A stretch of DNA of 64,000 bases. Origin: Ichthyophis bannanicus. Taxonomy: Eukaryota > Chordata > Amphibia > Gymnophiona > Ichthyophiidae. The DNA is taken from positions 60,982,955-61,046,954 of the forward strand of contig CM066032.1 of NCBI GenBank assembly GCA_033557465.1, in the 5' to 3' direction. Position 1 is the stretch's first letter; each line of letters begins with the position of its first letter. The position numbers and the translations under genes are program-made. Of the stretch, positions 1-10,469 are shown piece by piece. The notes under the pieces are model-generated. The model was not told the DNA's origin. It made no database searches and saw nothing but the letters and a program-made list of their open reading frames with translations.

Positions 1-132
1 ATATGGGCTATGGAGGGTTAAGTGGCTTGCCCAAGACCACAAGGAGCACCTGTGGGACTAGAAACCCTAGTCCCACAGGTGGACTAGAAACCCTAGTCCC
101 ACAGGTGGACTAGAAACCCTAGTCCCACAGGT
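1..132 (-). mobile_element. MIR-like SINE fragment with a 26-bp triplication
   Basis: The first 80 bases match the body of the full SINE at 47985-48277, sharing the CORE-like block that reads GGTTAAGTGGCTTGCCCAAG. From 55 to 132 a 26-bp unit (beginning GGACTAGAAACC) is repeated three times head to tail with no visible mismatch. The tRNA-like head and the L2-like tail are missing, so this is an internal fragment cut by the window edge and by the CR1 piece that follows. It has no coding capacity. Confidence 0.6.
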
Positions 133-557
133 GGACTTTTTTTATGGACTTCCTTCCACTTTTCTTAAAGTGTGGAATACAGCTGGTCTGGGCTTCCAAG
201 ATAGTATTTTTAAACAACACCCAAGCTTGATGTAAATCTTTAACCTTTGCAACTGCTCCTTTTAGTTTTCTCTTAACTATTTTCCTCATTTTATCATAGT
301 CTGCCCTTTGAAATTTAAAAGGTAATACTGTGGATTTCCTTACCATCCCTCCTCCATTAATTAAATCAAACGCGATCATGCTATGATCACTATTGCCAAG
401 TGGCCCCAACACCCTTATTGCGCACCAGATTTGGTGTCCCACTAAGGACTAGGTCCAAAATGGCTTCCTCTCTGGTCGGTTTATGAACCAGCTGCTCCAA
501 GAAGCAGTCATTTATTTCATCTAGAAACTTTATCTCCCTAACATGTCCTGCCGTGAC
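133..557 (-). mobile_element. CR1-type LINE fragment, endonuclease/linker part
   Basis: Read on the minus strand, this piece encodes residues closely matching the better copy at 50796-51220, for example LDEINDCFLEQLVHK and LGPLGNSDHSMIAFDLI. These belong to the C-terminal half of the apurinic-type endonuclease and the linker to the reverse transcriptase of CR1 elements. At least one frameshift separates the two halves (near 420-450). Both ends are truncated; no 3' tail and no reverse transcriptase remain. It is dead. Confidence 0.8.
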
Positions 558-1259
558 ACTAACCATAAGAACAGCACTGCACACTACAACAAATAAACAG
601 ATGAAAATCTGCAGAAACAGTGCAGTTCTGACTCTTACTAGATGCAGACTGATGTCATTATTTGGATAAGAGAGTGACCACTTTATAATGAATACTACGA
701 GCTGACGCCAGTTTGTGGAGCATGTAGAATTGCTCTGTTTGGGGGTCGACACAACTAGGTTCAGACTATCCTACTATATGGAAGAAAGATTATGGGCTAG
801 TTTGCCTTCACTTTCACTTTTTCATATTTTTGTTCTCTTGTGCTCAATCCTTCCTTTAGCAATGAAAATAAATACTTTGAAGTTTTGCAAGCATTATAGT
901 CTGTATATCAAAATCCACTGTACTATTCAGTTAGCCATTATAGGAAAGAAAAATGATGATATAAAGACGCATGTCTAAATGTTGATCCGAACTGGGAGCT
1001 TAACACTGCACATACAGAACTTGTGTGCAACGTCACTACCTGGCATCATCTTACTGGCAAATGAATCATAAAGACAAAGTTTAAATAGTTTTTATCAAGT
1101 CTTCTGTGACAAAATACAGACAACAGACCGATATGTTTGGAGTTCTATTCTTACAATGCTGGCAGCCTCTATACACTATCTCACTTACTGTATAAAAAGG
1201 ACAAGACTTTTTCTAAGGTTTGGTGTGGTACATAGAGATCTGAATGAGAGGAAAATAAA
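558..1259. other. Noncoding A/T-rich stretch
   Basis: No ORF with recognisable similarity and no clear repeat structure. It lies beyond the first plausible UNC13 poly(A) site and is probably sequence downstream of the host gene, though an extended 3' UTR cannot be excluded. Confidence 0.35.
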
Positions 1260-1282
1260 CATTCAGTGCTGTTAAAAGATTA

Positions 1283-1288
1283 TTTATT
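1283..1288 (-). promoter_or_regulatory. Candidate distal poly(A) signal AATAAA of UNC13
   Basis: TTTATT on the plus strand reads AATAAA on the minus strand, in the direction of UNC13 transcription. It is the most distal clean hexamer before the CR1 debris at 133-557. Confidence 0.35.
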
Positions 1289-2569
1289 AAAGATTATTCT
1301 TTCCATTAATGGCACATACAATGATTGAAGATCTAAAAGATACACTGGACTGTGAAATATATATACATCCACAGGCAATAACAAAGATACTGTCTATTTT
1401 TAAACAACTCTACATAGCATACCAGACACAAAGGATTGATTTCATACATGTATATAAATGGGAGAAAATTACAAAAATGCTATTGTTACCCATGCAACCC
1501 TGGAATCAATCAATTTAAAAATTATTACAGTATATTAGGTGCATGGATTTGTTCACAGAAAAGTGAATCATACTTAGTTAATGACAACAGAGACAGGGTT
1601 TTAGAAGGAGGAAGCCTGAGATGTAGGTGGTACGACGAATTTCATAGGCGCTAAGAAACAATGGAAAGAATCATTGTACCAGCCATGCCTACACAGGCCG
1701 TCTGGTGCAACTATCTTTTACAATTGCAGACGCTCCATTTCCCTTCTCTGGGAGAAACTCTAAAGCCCCACTGCTGAAAGCTTCTTCATAGTGAGCAGTT
1801 AGTTATCAGAAGCACTCAGTCTTCATGTACCAAACTAAGAAGGGTTGAAATATTCAGAGCTAAAAAGAACAGAAGTAGCCATTCTGCTTTCCACTCTCAC
1901 AGTGCTCATTTCCACAGAACCCAAGTACAACACAGCCAAACCTAGAGAGCACTGGTTACAACGCAATTCTAAGGGTCTACATTTACCACGCATTAAAAGT
2001 ATAAAAGTAATACGTGGTAAGTAGCACAGTCGTTTGCTGTCAGGGGCATGCCCAGCATATCCTCAGCAACTGTACCATAATGTGCAGCAACAGCGGCGGC
2101 AGCACTTACAATTAATGTGGGTACACCTAACACCGTCCTTAGAAGTACTGATAACGTCTCCCACACTAATTGCACATTGACATTGAGCGTGTGATACGTG
2201 CCCTGTACTAACTACAATGTACTCTCTATGCTCACACTCCACCCCTAAGCTGCCCATCCCCTGCCCCATTGCGCAATGGGCAATTGATGTGCATTTCAGT
2301 GTCCAGTAGCTGTCAGGCTTGTGTGGAAAAAGTCAGCACAACCCTCGTACTCATGGTTACCATGTAGTAAACAGGCCCCTAAGTGTACACAATGCACCTG
2401 CATCTTCTTTCATTAGTGCAGACGGGCATATATTTCCCCCCATTTTCCTATAGATGGAAGGCATGCACTAAGATTACAAATCAAAACAGCCACCAGCAGA
2501 CCTATGCTAAGACTGTAGGAAGAAAAATGATGGACTTGGAAGCAAGCTATTCCTCGCCCCACACACAAA

Positions 2570-2575
2570 TTTTAT
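2570..2575 (-). promoter_or_regulatory. Candidate proximal poly(A) signal AATAAA of UNC13
   Basis: Minus-strand AATAAA about 400 bases after the stop codon. It would give a short 3' UTR. Only transcript data can decide between this and 1283-1288. Confidence 0.3.
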
Positions 2576-2854
2576 TCTTGGTTTGGTTGTGGAAACCCTA
2601 ACTGCCAATGGTAAGGGTGAAATCACAGTGCTCCATGCCAGCAACTAAAATATGGCAAAGTCCAAAGTGTGAAGGGCAGGTTAGGTTACAAAATCAAGTA
2701 TGAAGCAGGAGGGCTCCTTCTACTGAATATCAAATACAAAGTTCAAAAGGTTTTATCTGTCTCTCTTTTACCTACTTGCTAAAAATAAATAATTCACAAG
2801 ACGATTGTTCAGTGTTTTTTCTTTACAACACCTGCTTCATTTGAACAGACACAT

Positions 2855-2884
2855 GCACACGCACACACACACACACACGCACAC
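2855..2884. repeat. (CA)n microsatellite
   Basis: About fifteen AC dinucleotides with two G interruptions, inside the probable UNC13 3' UTR. Confidence 0.9.
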
Positions 2885-2977
2885 TGAACCTTTCATAATT
2901 ACTAACAAAGAAAGAAAATTTGTTGAACAGTTGCACGTCTTGGCACTTTCTGGAGGCAAATGCATGGAAATGAAAGC

Positions 2978-3263
2978 TCAGCTTCCTTCCTCTGTGGAGC
3001 GAGATTCAGATTTCAGCTTGACAAACTCTCTGGCTACCTCGTCATTGGTTCTTTGAGAGAGAATCCTTAGGACTGTGAGCCCTGTGTCATCCATGTGAAT
3101 TCTTCGCCCCAGGGGGCACCAACAAGCACAGCTGCCTTTATCCACTATATCTCTCAACTGCATCACGGCTATTCCCAGCACGCGGTCCTCCCGGGCAAAG
3201 CAGTAATCTTTAACACACACCTGCAATTCATAAGAATCTGGACCATCTTCATTACCCAGGATG
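2978..3263 (-). CDS. UNC13B: UNC13 (Munc13) last coding exon, C2C domain C-terminus
   Basis: This exon encodes about 95 residues ending in a TGA stop at 2978-2980. Munc13 proteins prime synaptic or secretory vesicles by opening syntaxin, acting with SNAREs at the plasma membrane; this part is the end of the C-terminal C2 domain. The motifs [16 protein letters not shown] and [19 protein letters not shown], then a charged tail ending STEEGS, are strongly UNC13-like. The exon starts at 3263, right after a TTTTTCAG acceptor, and its first base completes a split codon (phase 2), which would complete a Phe as expected before ILGNE. The reading frame is intact. The paralogue is less certain: the tail resembles my memory of UNC13B more than UNC13A, and UNC13C is possible. 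No upstream exon was found in the window. Confidence 0.85.
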
Positions 3264-3302
3264 CTGAAAAATAGATATACAGATACAGACGACATTAGTG
3301 CA
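3264..3302 (-). promoter_or_regulatory. 3' splice site and possible branch point of UNC13 last intron
   Basis: On the minus strand the intron ends in a pyrimidine-rich run and CAG at 3264-3266. About 30-37 bases upstream is CACTAAT, which fits the vertebrate branch-point consensus. The DIRS-A edge lies immediately beyond, at 3303. Confidence 0.65.
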
Positions 3303-3462
3303 AAATAGAAATTACACTTACCTGGTAATTGTTGTTCCTTGAGGGACATCCAGTTTGGTCCTCCACCTCTGGGTAGTGCACCTTCTCCTGCAGCTTGGAG
3401 ACTGGCATGTCAAAATCGTAACATCACTGGATATAGCCTGCTGGTCTCTCCCATCAGCCCCC
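3303..3462. repeat. DIRS-A 3' inverted terminal repeat
   Basis: The stretch from 3360 to 3462 is the reverse complement of 10470-10573 with few mismatches, including the block GACTGGCATGTCAAAATCGT. The outermost 45 bases recur in the internal complementary region. Confidence 0.85.
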
Positions 3463-3794
3463 AGTGAACTATTGACAAAGCAGACTCAAAGGAGCAACAA
3501 ATAAGTAGCTATCACATTGAATTTAACCTTAAACTCAAACTGAACGCTGAACCTAATGTAATTGGCAACTAAACTCCCCTCTCTTGCAAGAAGGGACCTC
3601 TTTTTTTTTTTTTATCTTTTCTATTCCGCTCTTTGCCTAGCCAAGGACAAGAGAGAGAAGAACAGACAGAAGAGAGATATGAAGAAAGGAGACGATTAAG
3701 AACCAATGAAAGGCTCTACTCACCTGTAGTCCTATACTTCTCCCAACTGAACACCCACTGTAAATCAATCCATCCCTGGGCGGGAATGAGGACT

Positions 3795-3900
3795 AAAGTG
3801 GAGACCCTCAAGGAACAACAATTACCAAGTAAGTGTAATTTCTATTTCCTTATTGTTCCTCCAGTTTAGTCCTCCACCTCTGGGATGTAACAGAGCAGTA
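3795..3900. repeat. DIRS-A internal complementary region
   Basis: The first half (to about 3846) is complementary to the outer end of the 3' ITR (3303-3347). The second half is complementary to the outer end of the 5' ITR (to 10594). The two outer ends are fused here at about 3846, as expected for the template that joins the ends of the circular DIRS intermediate. Confidence 0.8.
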
Positions 3901-3967
3901 ATCATTGGGAGGGACCTTTCCAGCTGGAACGCAACACCGCCGACCCGAAACAGGCATCATTTGCTGC

Positions 3968-3971
3968 CAAG
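3968..3971. repeat. TSD CAAG, left
   Basis: Matches 5364-5367 on the other side of the LTR-like insertion. Confidence 0.6.
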
Positions 3972-4246
3972 TGTCGCGCCCCATGCCCAGGCGGTCGCCT
4001 ATAGGCCTGGACGTGCCTTTGTATTGTCCTTAAATAAGGAATCCAGAGCCGAGGCTTCTGGGAGTTGTAGTTGTGAGGTCTCAAACAATAAAGTTGTGAC
4101 TCGAGGGTTTTAGGCAAACACAGGAATTTTATTTTCCTTTCCAAAAGAGCATTTAAAAGCTCAACGCATGGCAAAATATATGGGATTCTTCTCCACACAA
4201 AATTCTAACAAAAAAAAGACCCTTTTCACCGGAACAGAACACTACA

Positions 4247-4490
4247 ACTGCTTCTATTAGCTTTAAACACAAATAGCTGTTTCCTTTTAAACTTTCAGCA
4301 TTCAAAAATAAAGCTTTAACTGCTTCTGCCAGCTTTAAGCATATGTAGTTGTCTATTTCAAACTTTCAGCATTCAAAAATAAAGTTTTAAGTGCTTCTGT
4401 CAGCTTTAAGCATATGTAGCTGTTTCTTTCAAAGCTTTCAGCATTCAAAATAAAACTTTAACTGCTTCTGTCAGTTTTACTAGGACAATT
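4247..4490. repeat. Tandem repeat of about 71 bp, 3.4 copies
   Basis: Units start near 4247, 4319, 4390 and 4461, each opening with a variant of ACTGCTTCT and containing TTTCAGCATTCAAAA. It lies within the LTR-like insertion, downstream of its internal ORF. Confidence 0.85.
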
Positions 4491-4527
4491 TGTTTCTAGG
4501 TTTTTCTCCTTTCAAAACCTAGCACTT

Positions 4528-4905
4528 TTACGCTGTTTTCTTGCATAGAGAGCAATCCATTAATGATTCTACAGACTCCTGGTTAGAATCATAACACGCT
4601 ATTTGCATTTCTTCATAACCTGTGTCTGTTATTTCTGGGTTTAAATCAGCTTGCACAAACTCAGGCTTAATCTCTTCTAACAGCTCTAGGACCTTTCTCC
4701 AGTGAGACTTCTCTTTATACTCAGGGTTCTTAGCAGGCACATGGAGATTCTTTTCCTTCATTAATCGGCACAGAGCCTCTAACTGGCTCACATTACTTTT
4801 ATTTACAGTTCTATTCACACACCTTTGGGGAGTTGGCAGTTTTCCAGCAGGTTCATGAGCTGCTGCTATCGTACCTTGCTCCTTGTCAGTAGCTCTCCCA
4901 GGCAA
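4528..4905 (-). other. Unrecognised ORF inside the LTR-like insertion
   Basis: A 125-codon frame with a methionine start, rich in Lys, Glu and Asn, ending in a short Cys pair (CSLCKK). I do not recognise a domain. The frame upstream (5066-4866) is also Glu/Lys-rich and could be part of the same frame after a frameshift. It may be an internal-region remnant or a chance frame in a long LTR; translation is unsupported. Confidence 0.25.
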
Positions 4906-5363
4906 AACCCTCCTGCCTCCAGAATCAGCTGCAGTTCCCCTGCAGTACTGACTTCCTTCTGGAACGTGGCTCCCTGTGTGTTGGTTTCCTTTGGAATCCT
5001 CTCTGGTGCTGACCCTGGTAACTCTTTGTCCTTCAGCTCCCCTAAAGTTTCTTTCTCCTTCTGCACCCCTGGTGGTCCTCTCTCCTTCCGTTTCCCTAGT
5101 GGTCTCTCTCCACTCTTCTAGTCCCCTGGGCTTATATGAGTGTGCCTGAACTATCGGGCCGTGCTCCTCCCCCAGGTGCCTCTCATTAACTTCACAGCTT
5201 GCCTCAGAGCTTGGGCGTGGTCTGAACCCAGCAAATATGTGTGTTTTTTTTTCTCTTTGCCTGCAGTCTGAAAACCACTGCTTTCTGGCCTGTCTCTCTC
5301 CTTAAAGGTAAAAGCCTGTTTTTCTTCCAGTTCCATAGGCTCAGATACACTTTTCCCATCACA

Positions 5364-5367
5364 CAAG
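5364..5367. repeat. TSD CAAG, right
   Basis: Partner of 3968-3971. Confidence 0.6.
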
Positions 5368-6393
5368 ACATCCAGGCGGTAGTGCTTACTGAAAGTATGA
5401 AGAGAGGACCATGTAGCCGCCCTACAAATTTTCACTGGTGGAACCAAACTGTGTTCTGCCCAGGATGTAGCCTGCGCTCTAGTAGAGTGAGCCCTTACGC
5501 CCGCTGGCAGTGGACGTCCTTGCAACAGATATGCTGACGCAATTGTCTCCTTAATCCATCTGGAAATGGATGCTTTTGCCGCCGCCTCCCCTTTGCAGGG
5601 ACCTCTGAACAATACGAATAGGCGGTCTGATTTGCGAAAAGTTTCGGAGACTGTTAAATACTGTCGCAGCACCCTTTTTATGTCTAAGCGGCTCAAACTA
5701 TGGTCCGTAACGCTCCCCTCCATTGAACGTAAAGTTGGAAGAGAAATCGCCTGGTTTAGGTTAAACGGAGAAACTACCTTTGGTAAAAACGATGGAACTG
5801 GTCGCAACACCACCTTTTCCCTGGAAAAGGACAAAAACGGCTCTCTACATGACAGCGCCTGAAACTCCGAAATGCGCCTCGCTGAACATATGACTACCAA
5901 AAACACTGTCTTTAACGTTAGATCTTTAACTGATGCCTGGTGTAAAGGCTCAAATGGCTCCTTAGCCAACGCTTCTAAAACCAAGTTAAAATCCCACGGT
6001 GGAACCATGATTCACCAAGTTAAGATCCCATGCCGGAACCGTGATTCTACGTGAAGGCCGCGGCCTGGATGCTGCATTAAGGAAACACAACATATCTGCA
6101 TGCGACCCAAGAGCCACCCCCTGGACTTTGCCTCTATAGCATGACAGGGCTGCTAACTGAACTCTCAAGGAACTGGCTGCCAGACCCTTATCAAACCCGT
6201 CTTGTAGGAAACTTAACACTAGGGGAACGGATACTGTGGTCGCACGTACTTGCCTCCGCGAGCACCAGTCCTCAAAAATACGCCATATGCGCACATATGC
6301 CAGAGACATGGACTTCTTCCTTGCTCGAAGTAAAGTAGCGATGACTGCTGCCGAGTAACCTTTCTTTCTCAACCTTGCCCTTTCAATGGCCAT
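5364..6393 (-). pseudogene. DIRS-A tyrosine recombinase
   Basis: Two overlapping frames (6393-5986 and 6008 downward) encode the recombinase that would integrate the circular DIRS DNA. The N-terminal part has the core-binding segment around RKKSMSLAYVRIWRIFEDW. The catalytic part has the first arginine in SARRISEFQAL, the H-x-x-R box in AHSTRAQAT and the tyrosine in SKHYRLDV. Just after that tyrosine the gene is broken by the LTR-like insertion; the last codons are found at 3967-3902. A frameshift at about 6000 also breaks it. It is the terminal gene of the element, downstream of RNase H. Confidence 0.85.
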
Positions 6394-6450
6394 ACCGTAA
6401 GCGAGAATCGATCCACCTGAGGCATTCGCAGCGGACCCTGTATGAACAGA

Positions 6451-6674
6451 TTATCCGATGTCGGTAACCTCCAGGGAATGCCGTCGAGCAACCGAATGAG
6501 ATCGGCGTACCACAAGCGTCTCGGCCAGTCCGGAGCCACCTACAACACCTTCCCCCGATGAGCTTCGATGCACTGCACCACTCGACCTATGAGCGCCCAC
6601 AGAGGAAAGACATAGAGGAGACCTGACGACGGCCAATGCTGTATCAGGGCATCGATCCCTTCCTACATCCTTTC
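6451..6674 (-). pseudogene. DIRS-A RNase H to recombinase junction, frame-broken
   Basis: Between the RNase H frame and the recombinase the minus strand still encodes matching residues, for example a segment similar to LLYVFPPWALI in the other DIRS copies, but in a different frame. This region carries the C-terminal end of the RT/RNase H protein, overlapping the start of YR as in other DIRS elements. Confidence 0.6.
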
Positions 6675-7217
6675 TCACCGTCTGCTGAAGAAGCGACCCA
6701 TCTTTGCTGACTGAAAGGTCGCCATGAGATCCACTATCGGCGGTCCCCATCTCTGAACTATCTGTGCGAACACTTCCGGATGCAACTCCCATTCTCCGGC
6801 ATCCACCCGGACCCTGCTGAGAAAATCTGCTGTCACATTGTCCTTCCCTGCAATGTGTGCCGCCAAGATCGCTGGTAGACGATGCTCTACCCACGCAAAC
6901 AGCGCCTCTGCTTCCTCTTCCATGGCCACACTTCCTGTACCGCCCTGTCGATTGATGTAGGCCACCATCGCGGAGTTGTCGGACAGCACTCGAACCACTC
7001 GACCTGTCACCGCAGCTTCGAACGTTTGCAACGCTAGGTAGATCGCTCTGAGCTCTAGCCGATTGACGGACCATTTGCTCTCTTGTACCGTCCACGTGCC
7101 CTGTGCGACGAGGTCTCTGCAATGAGCTCCCCAGCCCGCCAGACTCACGTCCGTCAGCAAGGGAAGCCACTCCGGCTGTTCAAGAGGCATTCCCGCCTTC
7201 AGAGATTCTGGAAGCAA
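6675..7217 (-). pseudogene. DIRS-A RNase H domain
   Basis: A 180-codon frame with the RNase H fold motifs of DIRS elements: the first Asp in LLTDVSLAGWGAHC, the Glu in RLELRAIYLALQTF and the second Asp in VRVLSDNSAMVAYINRQGG, then the conserved HIAGKDNVTADFLSR. It would degrade the RNA of the RNA-DNA hybrid after first-strand synthesis. The usual TDAS motif reads TDVS. It is detached from the upstream RT by a frameshift. Confidence 0.85.
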
Positions 7218-7451
7218 CCACCACCAAAGAGACTGCCGGACCCAGAGCGGACAAGGGAGCCGTTTGTTCAGCGAGTCGGACTGATGCGACCAATGGTGAA
7301 ATAGTGCTCTCTATAATGGCCGAATATGAAATCTGGCCCATGGAACCACTTCCAAGGTCGCCGCCATTGTTCCCAGCACGCGAAGGTAACTCCACGCCGT
7401 GGGTGCCAAAGCGGACCTGAACTTGCGAACCAATCGTTGAAGCACCTGTAC

Positions 7452-8091
7452 TCAACGCTTCGGCAGAAACACCGCTCCTTTCTGAGTGTCAAACCGTACC
7501 CCTAGATATTCGAGATCCTGGGACGGAACCAAATGGCTCTTGGTCGCATTGACCACCCAGCTGAGACTCTGTAGGAACTTCACCACCTTGTCTGTAACTC
7601 GAACGCTCTCAGCCTTGGACTTTGCCCGAATCAACCAATTGTCAAGATAAGAGTGAACCAAAACCCCTTCCCTTCGTAATGCCGCAGCTACTACCACCAC
7701 CATGATCTTGGTGAAGGTCCGTGGAGCCGTCGCCAGGCCGAATGGCAATGCTTGAAACTGATAATGTCCCCAAGGCACAGCGAACCGTAGAAACCTTTGA
7801 TGAATTTCTCTGATTGGGATGTGTAAATACGCTTCTGTGAGGTCGAGGGAAGTCAAGAACTCTCCTCAGCGCACCGCTACAATGACCGATCTCAACGCCA
7901 ATGTTTTCCATGGACCTTTGCAGGGAGACATCACAAATGAGTCTAGTACCAGTCTTGCCGATTCCAGCACATAGCCTTCGCAAATGATCTCCAACACCCA
8001 TTGGTTGGATGTTATTTGGGTCCAGGCAGGAAGGAATTCCCGAAGCCGCCCCCCTATCGGTTGACTTCCCGCCGGGACCCGCTTCTTTTCA
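7452..8091 (-). pseudogene. DIRS-A reverse transcriptase, damaged
   Basis: The clean frame 7856-7452 covers the palm and thumb: SLDLTEAYLHIPI, FQALPFGLATAPRTFTKIM and the catalytic loop SYLDNWLIRA. In the other copies the loop reads YMDDW or YLDDW, so the second catalytic aspartate is Asn here. Upstream, from 7860 to 8091, the frame is broken and the fingers region is much shorter than in DIRS-B, so part of the N-terminal RT has been deleted. RT activity is not expected. Confidence 0.85.
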
Positions 8092-9577
8092 TTATGGTTT
8101 ACGAATTGTCACTGTGGAAGCCGCTGCGAAACCTCTATTTGCTCCACGGAACCCACGAAACCCCTGGGCCCTAGAAGCAAACCTTCCTCTTTGGAAACCC
8201 CCCAAGCGAGAGGTACGAAATTTCCTGAAATCCCGAAACTGTCCTCGAAAGGCCGGCCAGGATTTTGCTTGTTTGGGTTTGTCCTCCGGTAGCCTTCCGC
8301 CTTTGGACTCTCCTAAATCCTTAACCAACTTGTCAAGATCTTCTCCAAACAAAAACTTTCCTTTAAAAGGAAGCTTACTGAGACGCGACTTAGACGAGCC
8401 GTCAGCCACCCAATTCTTTAACCACAATGATCTCCGGGCGGCAACCAACGAAGCCATACTATTTGCTTGCGCTCTGATCAAATCGTAGTGCACATCTGCC
8501 AAATACACTGAACCAGACTCTAGACGATCTAGTTCCCTTATACTTTCCTGCTCTAGTTGCGGAGACTGACGCAAGTGCTGAGACCATCTGAGACATGCTC
8601 TCGCCACCCAAGCCCCACAAATGGAAGCCTGGAAAGACAACACGTTAGACTCAAATGATTGTTTCAATAAACCATCTACTTTCCTATCCTGTGCATCTTT
8701 TAAAGCCGCGCTACCTTCAACCGGGATAGTGTCTTTTTGGTGACTGCTGCAACTGCCGCATCTATTCACGGGGAACAAAACTTCTCTTTGTCCTTATCCA
8801 CTAAGGGATAGAGTCTGTTCATAGTCCTGACCCCTCTTAGTCCTGCTTCTGGCTGATCCCACTCGTCCTGGATCATCCGATCTACCACCCAGTGAACGGG
8901 AAACACTACCTGAGCCTGTCTCACTGCTTGAATGATAGGATCTTCCACCTCTTCTTCCATCGGCTGTGCCGTGGCAAGATTTAGCGTCTGAAGGGACTCC
9001 GTAATAAGCTCCGTCAGTTCATCCTTCCAGAATACCCGAATGATTTTCGCCTGATCCTCTGGTTCCGGGATTTCTCCTTCCTCCAATTTGTCCACACCGG
9101 CTTCAAGGTCTAATTCGCATCTGCCTCGTTCCACTACAAATCTGAGGGAGAAAGTTCACGCGTCCTTGCCCGCTTTGGGGGTTTCGGTGAACTGCAACCA
9201 GGCTCTCCTGACTGGAGTTGCTGCATAGTAGCCGCCATAGATAATGGCTCAGGCAACTTCCCTTGATGTCTCAAACAGAATGCCCGATGCATAATCAACA
9301 CAAAATCCGGACAGAAATCCCCCAGCTGCGGTCCTGAGCCTACTGTAGGTAACGCGCTTGAGGGACTCGGCAGGTCCTCATGAGAGACCCCTGGCGTAAT
9401 GACTACCATTGGCCCCTCTCCGGTCGCAGCCGGTGGCCCTAGATCATCTAGAGTCGCAGTATTCTCCATCTGCTGCTCCACGCTGGTAGAAACAGAAGCG
9501 CAGCCCCGACAGATGCCAGTGTCAGCGACCGTGCCTCTACGTGAACCGCAGACCACACACTGCGGGCGCAACGACAT
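8092..9577 (-). pseudogene. DIRS-A gag-like protein
   Basis: Three consecutive frames (9577-9134, 9134-8766, 8778-8092) together give a protein of about 490 residues with two small frame breaks. The N-terminus has a four-cysteine knuckle (CVVCGSRRG then CRGC), as in the DIRS-B and DIRS-C gag starts. The middle is acidic. The C-terminal third has the conserved alpha-helical gag block around SMASLVAARRSLWLKNWV and ends in an arginine/glycine-rich basic tail suited to RNA binding. The chosen start is the first Met before the cysteine knuckle. Confidence 0.75.
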
Positions 9578-10469
9578 GAGCTATGCCCCCAACAACTTAC
9601 CATGAAAGAAAAAAACAGATTGACAGAAACCTGTTCCTCTTTTTATTTTTTTTTAACAATAATGAGAACTATAAAACTAAATTCCTCAAATAATCGCCCA
9701 CTAAAAACTGAAGGGACCCCCCAAAAATGAAATCAAGGACCAGGACCTAAAAACTACCAAAAGAACTTAAACCAAAGTTTGAACTTTAGGCCCTGGCGTT
9801 TTCTCTCACACACGGGCCGCTAGACCTCCCACCACGCGGCTCAAACTGAGCAGGGAAAATGGCGCCGATGCACGTCAGCCCATCAAAACCTCCCGCTGCC
9901 GAGAGAACTGCAATCACCCCGCTTACCTGCCGTGCCAAAATTAAAGAAGCCTGCTCCTGAACCACGGATACCACCGCCTCTCAAACCGTGCTACTGGTAG
10001 CTGCGGCGAAAGCTGCTCTTCTGGCTCAGGGACTGCAAGCAGAGGATTCCGCCGTGAGAGCAAGCTGTCGTCGTGCACTTCCTCCTGCCACACAGACTTC
10101 ATGTGCAGGTATGGGCCACAGAGCTCTCCCCCGTACAGTCCAGGGGGAAAGATCCGAAATGGAGAGTGACAGATCGAGGCCAGAGGCAGAAAAAGCTAGG
10201 CAGGAGATGGTTTATTTTTTAAAGGGGCAGCTCAAACTAAAATAACTCAAGTTAAATTATATTAAATTATAATTAAATTAAATTGAATAAAATTGAATGA
10301 AACAAAGTAATTAGAATAAGTAATTAAAGCAATTAATCTTTCCAATTGAAATTAAACCTGGATAATGTGAAATTTAGAATCCTGACTAACTGCTCCTTAT
10401 CTGTTCCTCAAGTGAGCCCAGCACCTAGGCTCACTACATCCTCCTGCTGCATGGAGACTGGACACACTA
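9578..10469 (-). other. DIRS-A 5' leader, noncoding
   Basis: Lies between the 5' ITR and the gag start. It contains a G/C-rich part (9790-10150) and a very A/T-rich part built from AATTA-like words (10235-10340). No ORF is supported. Confidence 0.6.

Larger units (their letters stand above)
1260..2977 (-). other. Probable UNC13 3' untranslated region
   Basis: This is the sequence directly downstream (minus strand) of the UNC13 stop codon. It has no recognisable transposon, unlike almost everything else in the window, and contains a CA/TG microsatellite at 2855-2884. Candidate AATAAA signals on the minus strand sit at 2570-2575 (about 0.4 kb after the stop) and 1283-1288 (about 1.7 kb after). 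Choosing the distal site as the main end is an inference from the lack of other landmarks. Confidence 0.5.
3972..5363 (-). mobile_element. Solo-LTR-like insertion inside DIRS-A recombinase
   Basis: A 1392-bp insert interrupts the YR frame directly after its catalytic tyrosine region. It begins TGT and ends ACA on either strand and is flanked by the 4-bp duplication CAAG (3968-3971 and 5364-5367); removing it restores the expected coding context. On the minus strand a TATA-like ATATAAG lies near 5135 and an AATAAA near 4130, which suits a long terminal repeat in minus orientation with a long R region. No second LTR, primer-binding site or pol gene is seen, so a solo LTR of a Ty3/Gypsy-like or related element is the likeliest reading. 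A non-autonomous element is an alternative. Confidence 0.65.

Noticed and set aside
4528..4905. Possible host exon
   Set aside because: It lies inside an insertion with its own target duplication within a DIRS element, so it is element-derived.
6451..7170. 239-codon Arg/Ser/Gly-rich ORF on the minus strand
   Set aside because: It is a shadow in another frame of the DIRS-A RNase H; the real domain motifs are in the 6675-7217 frame.
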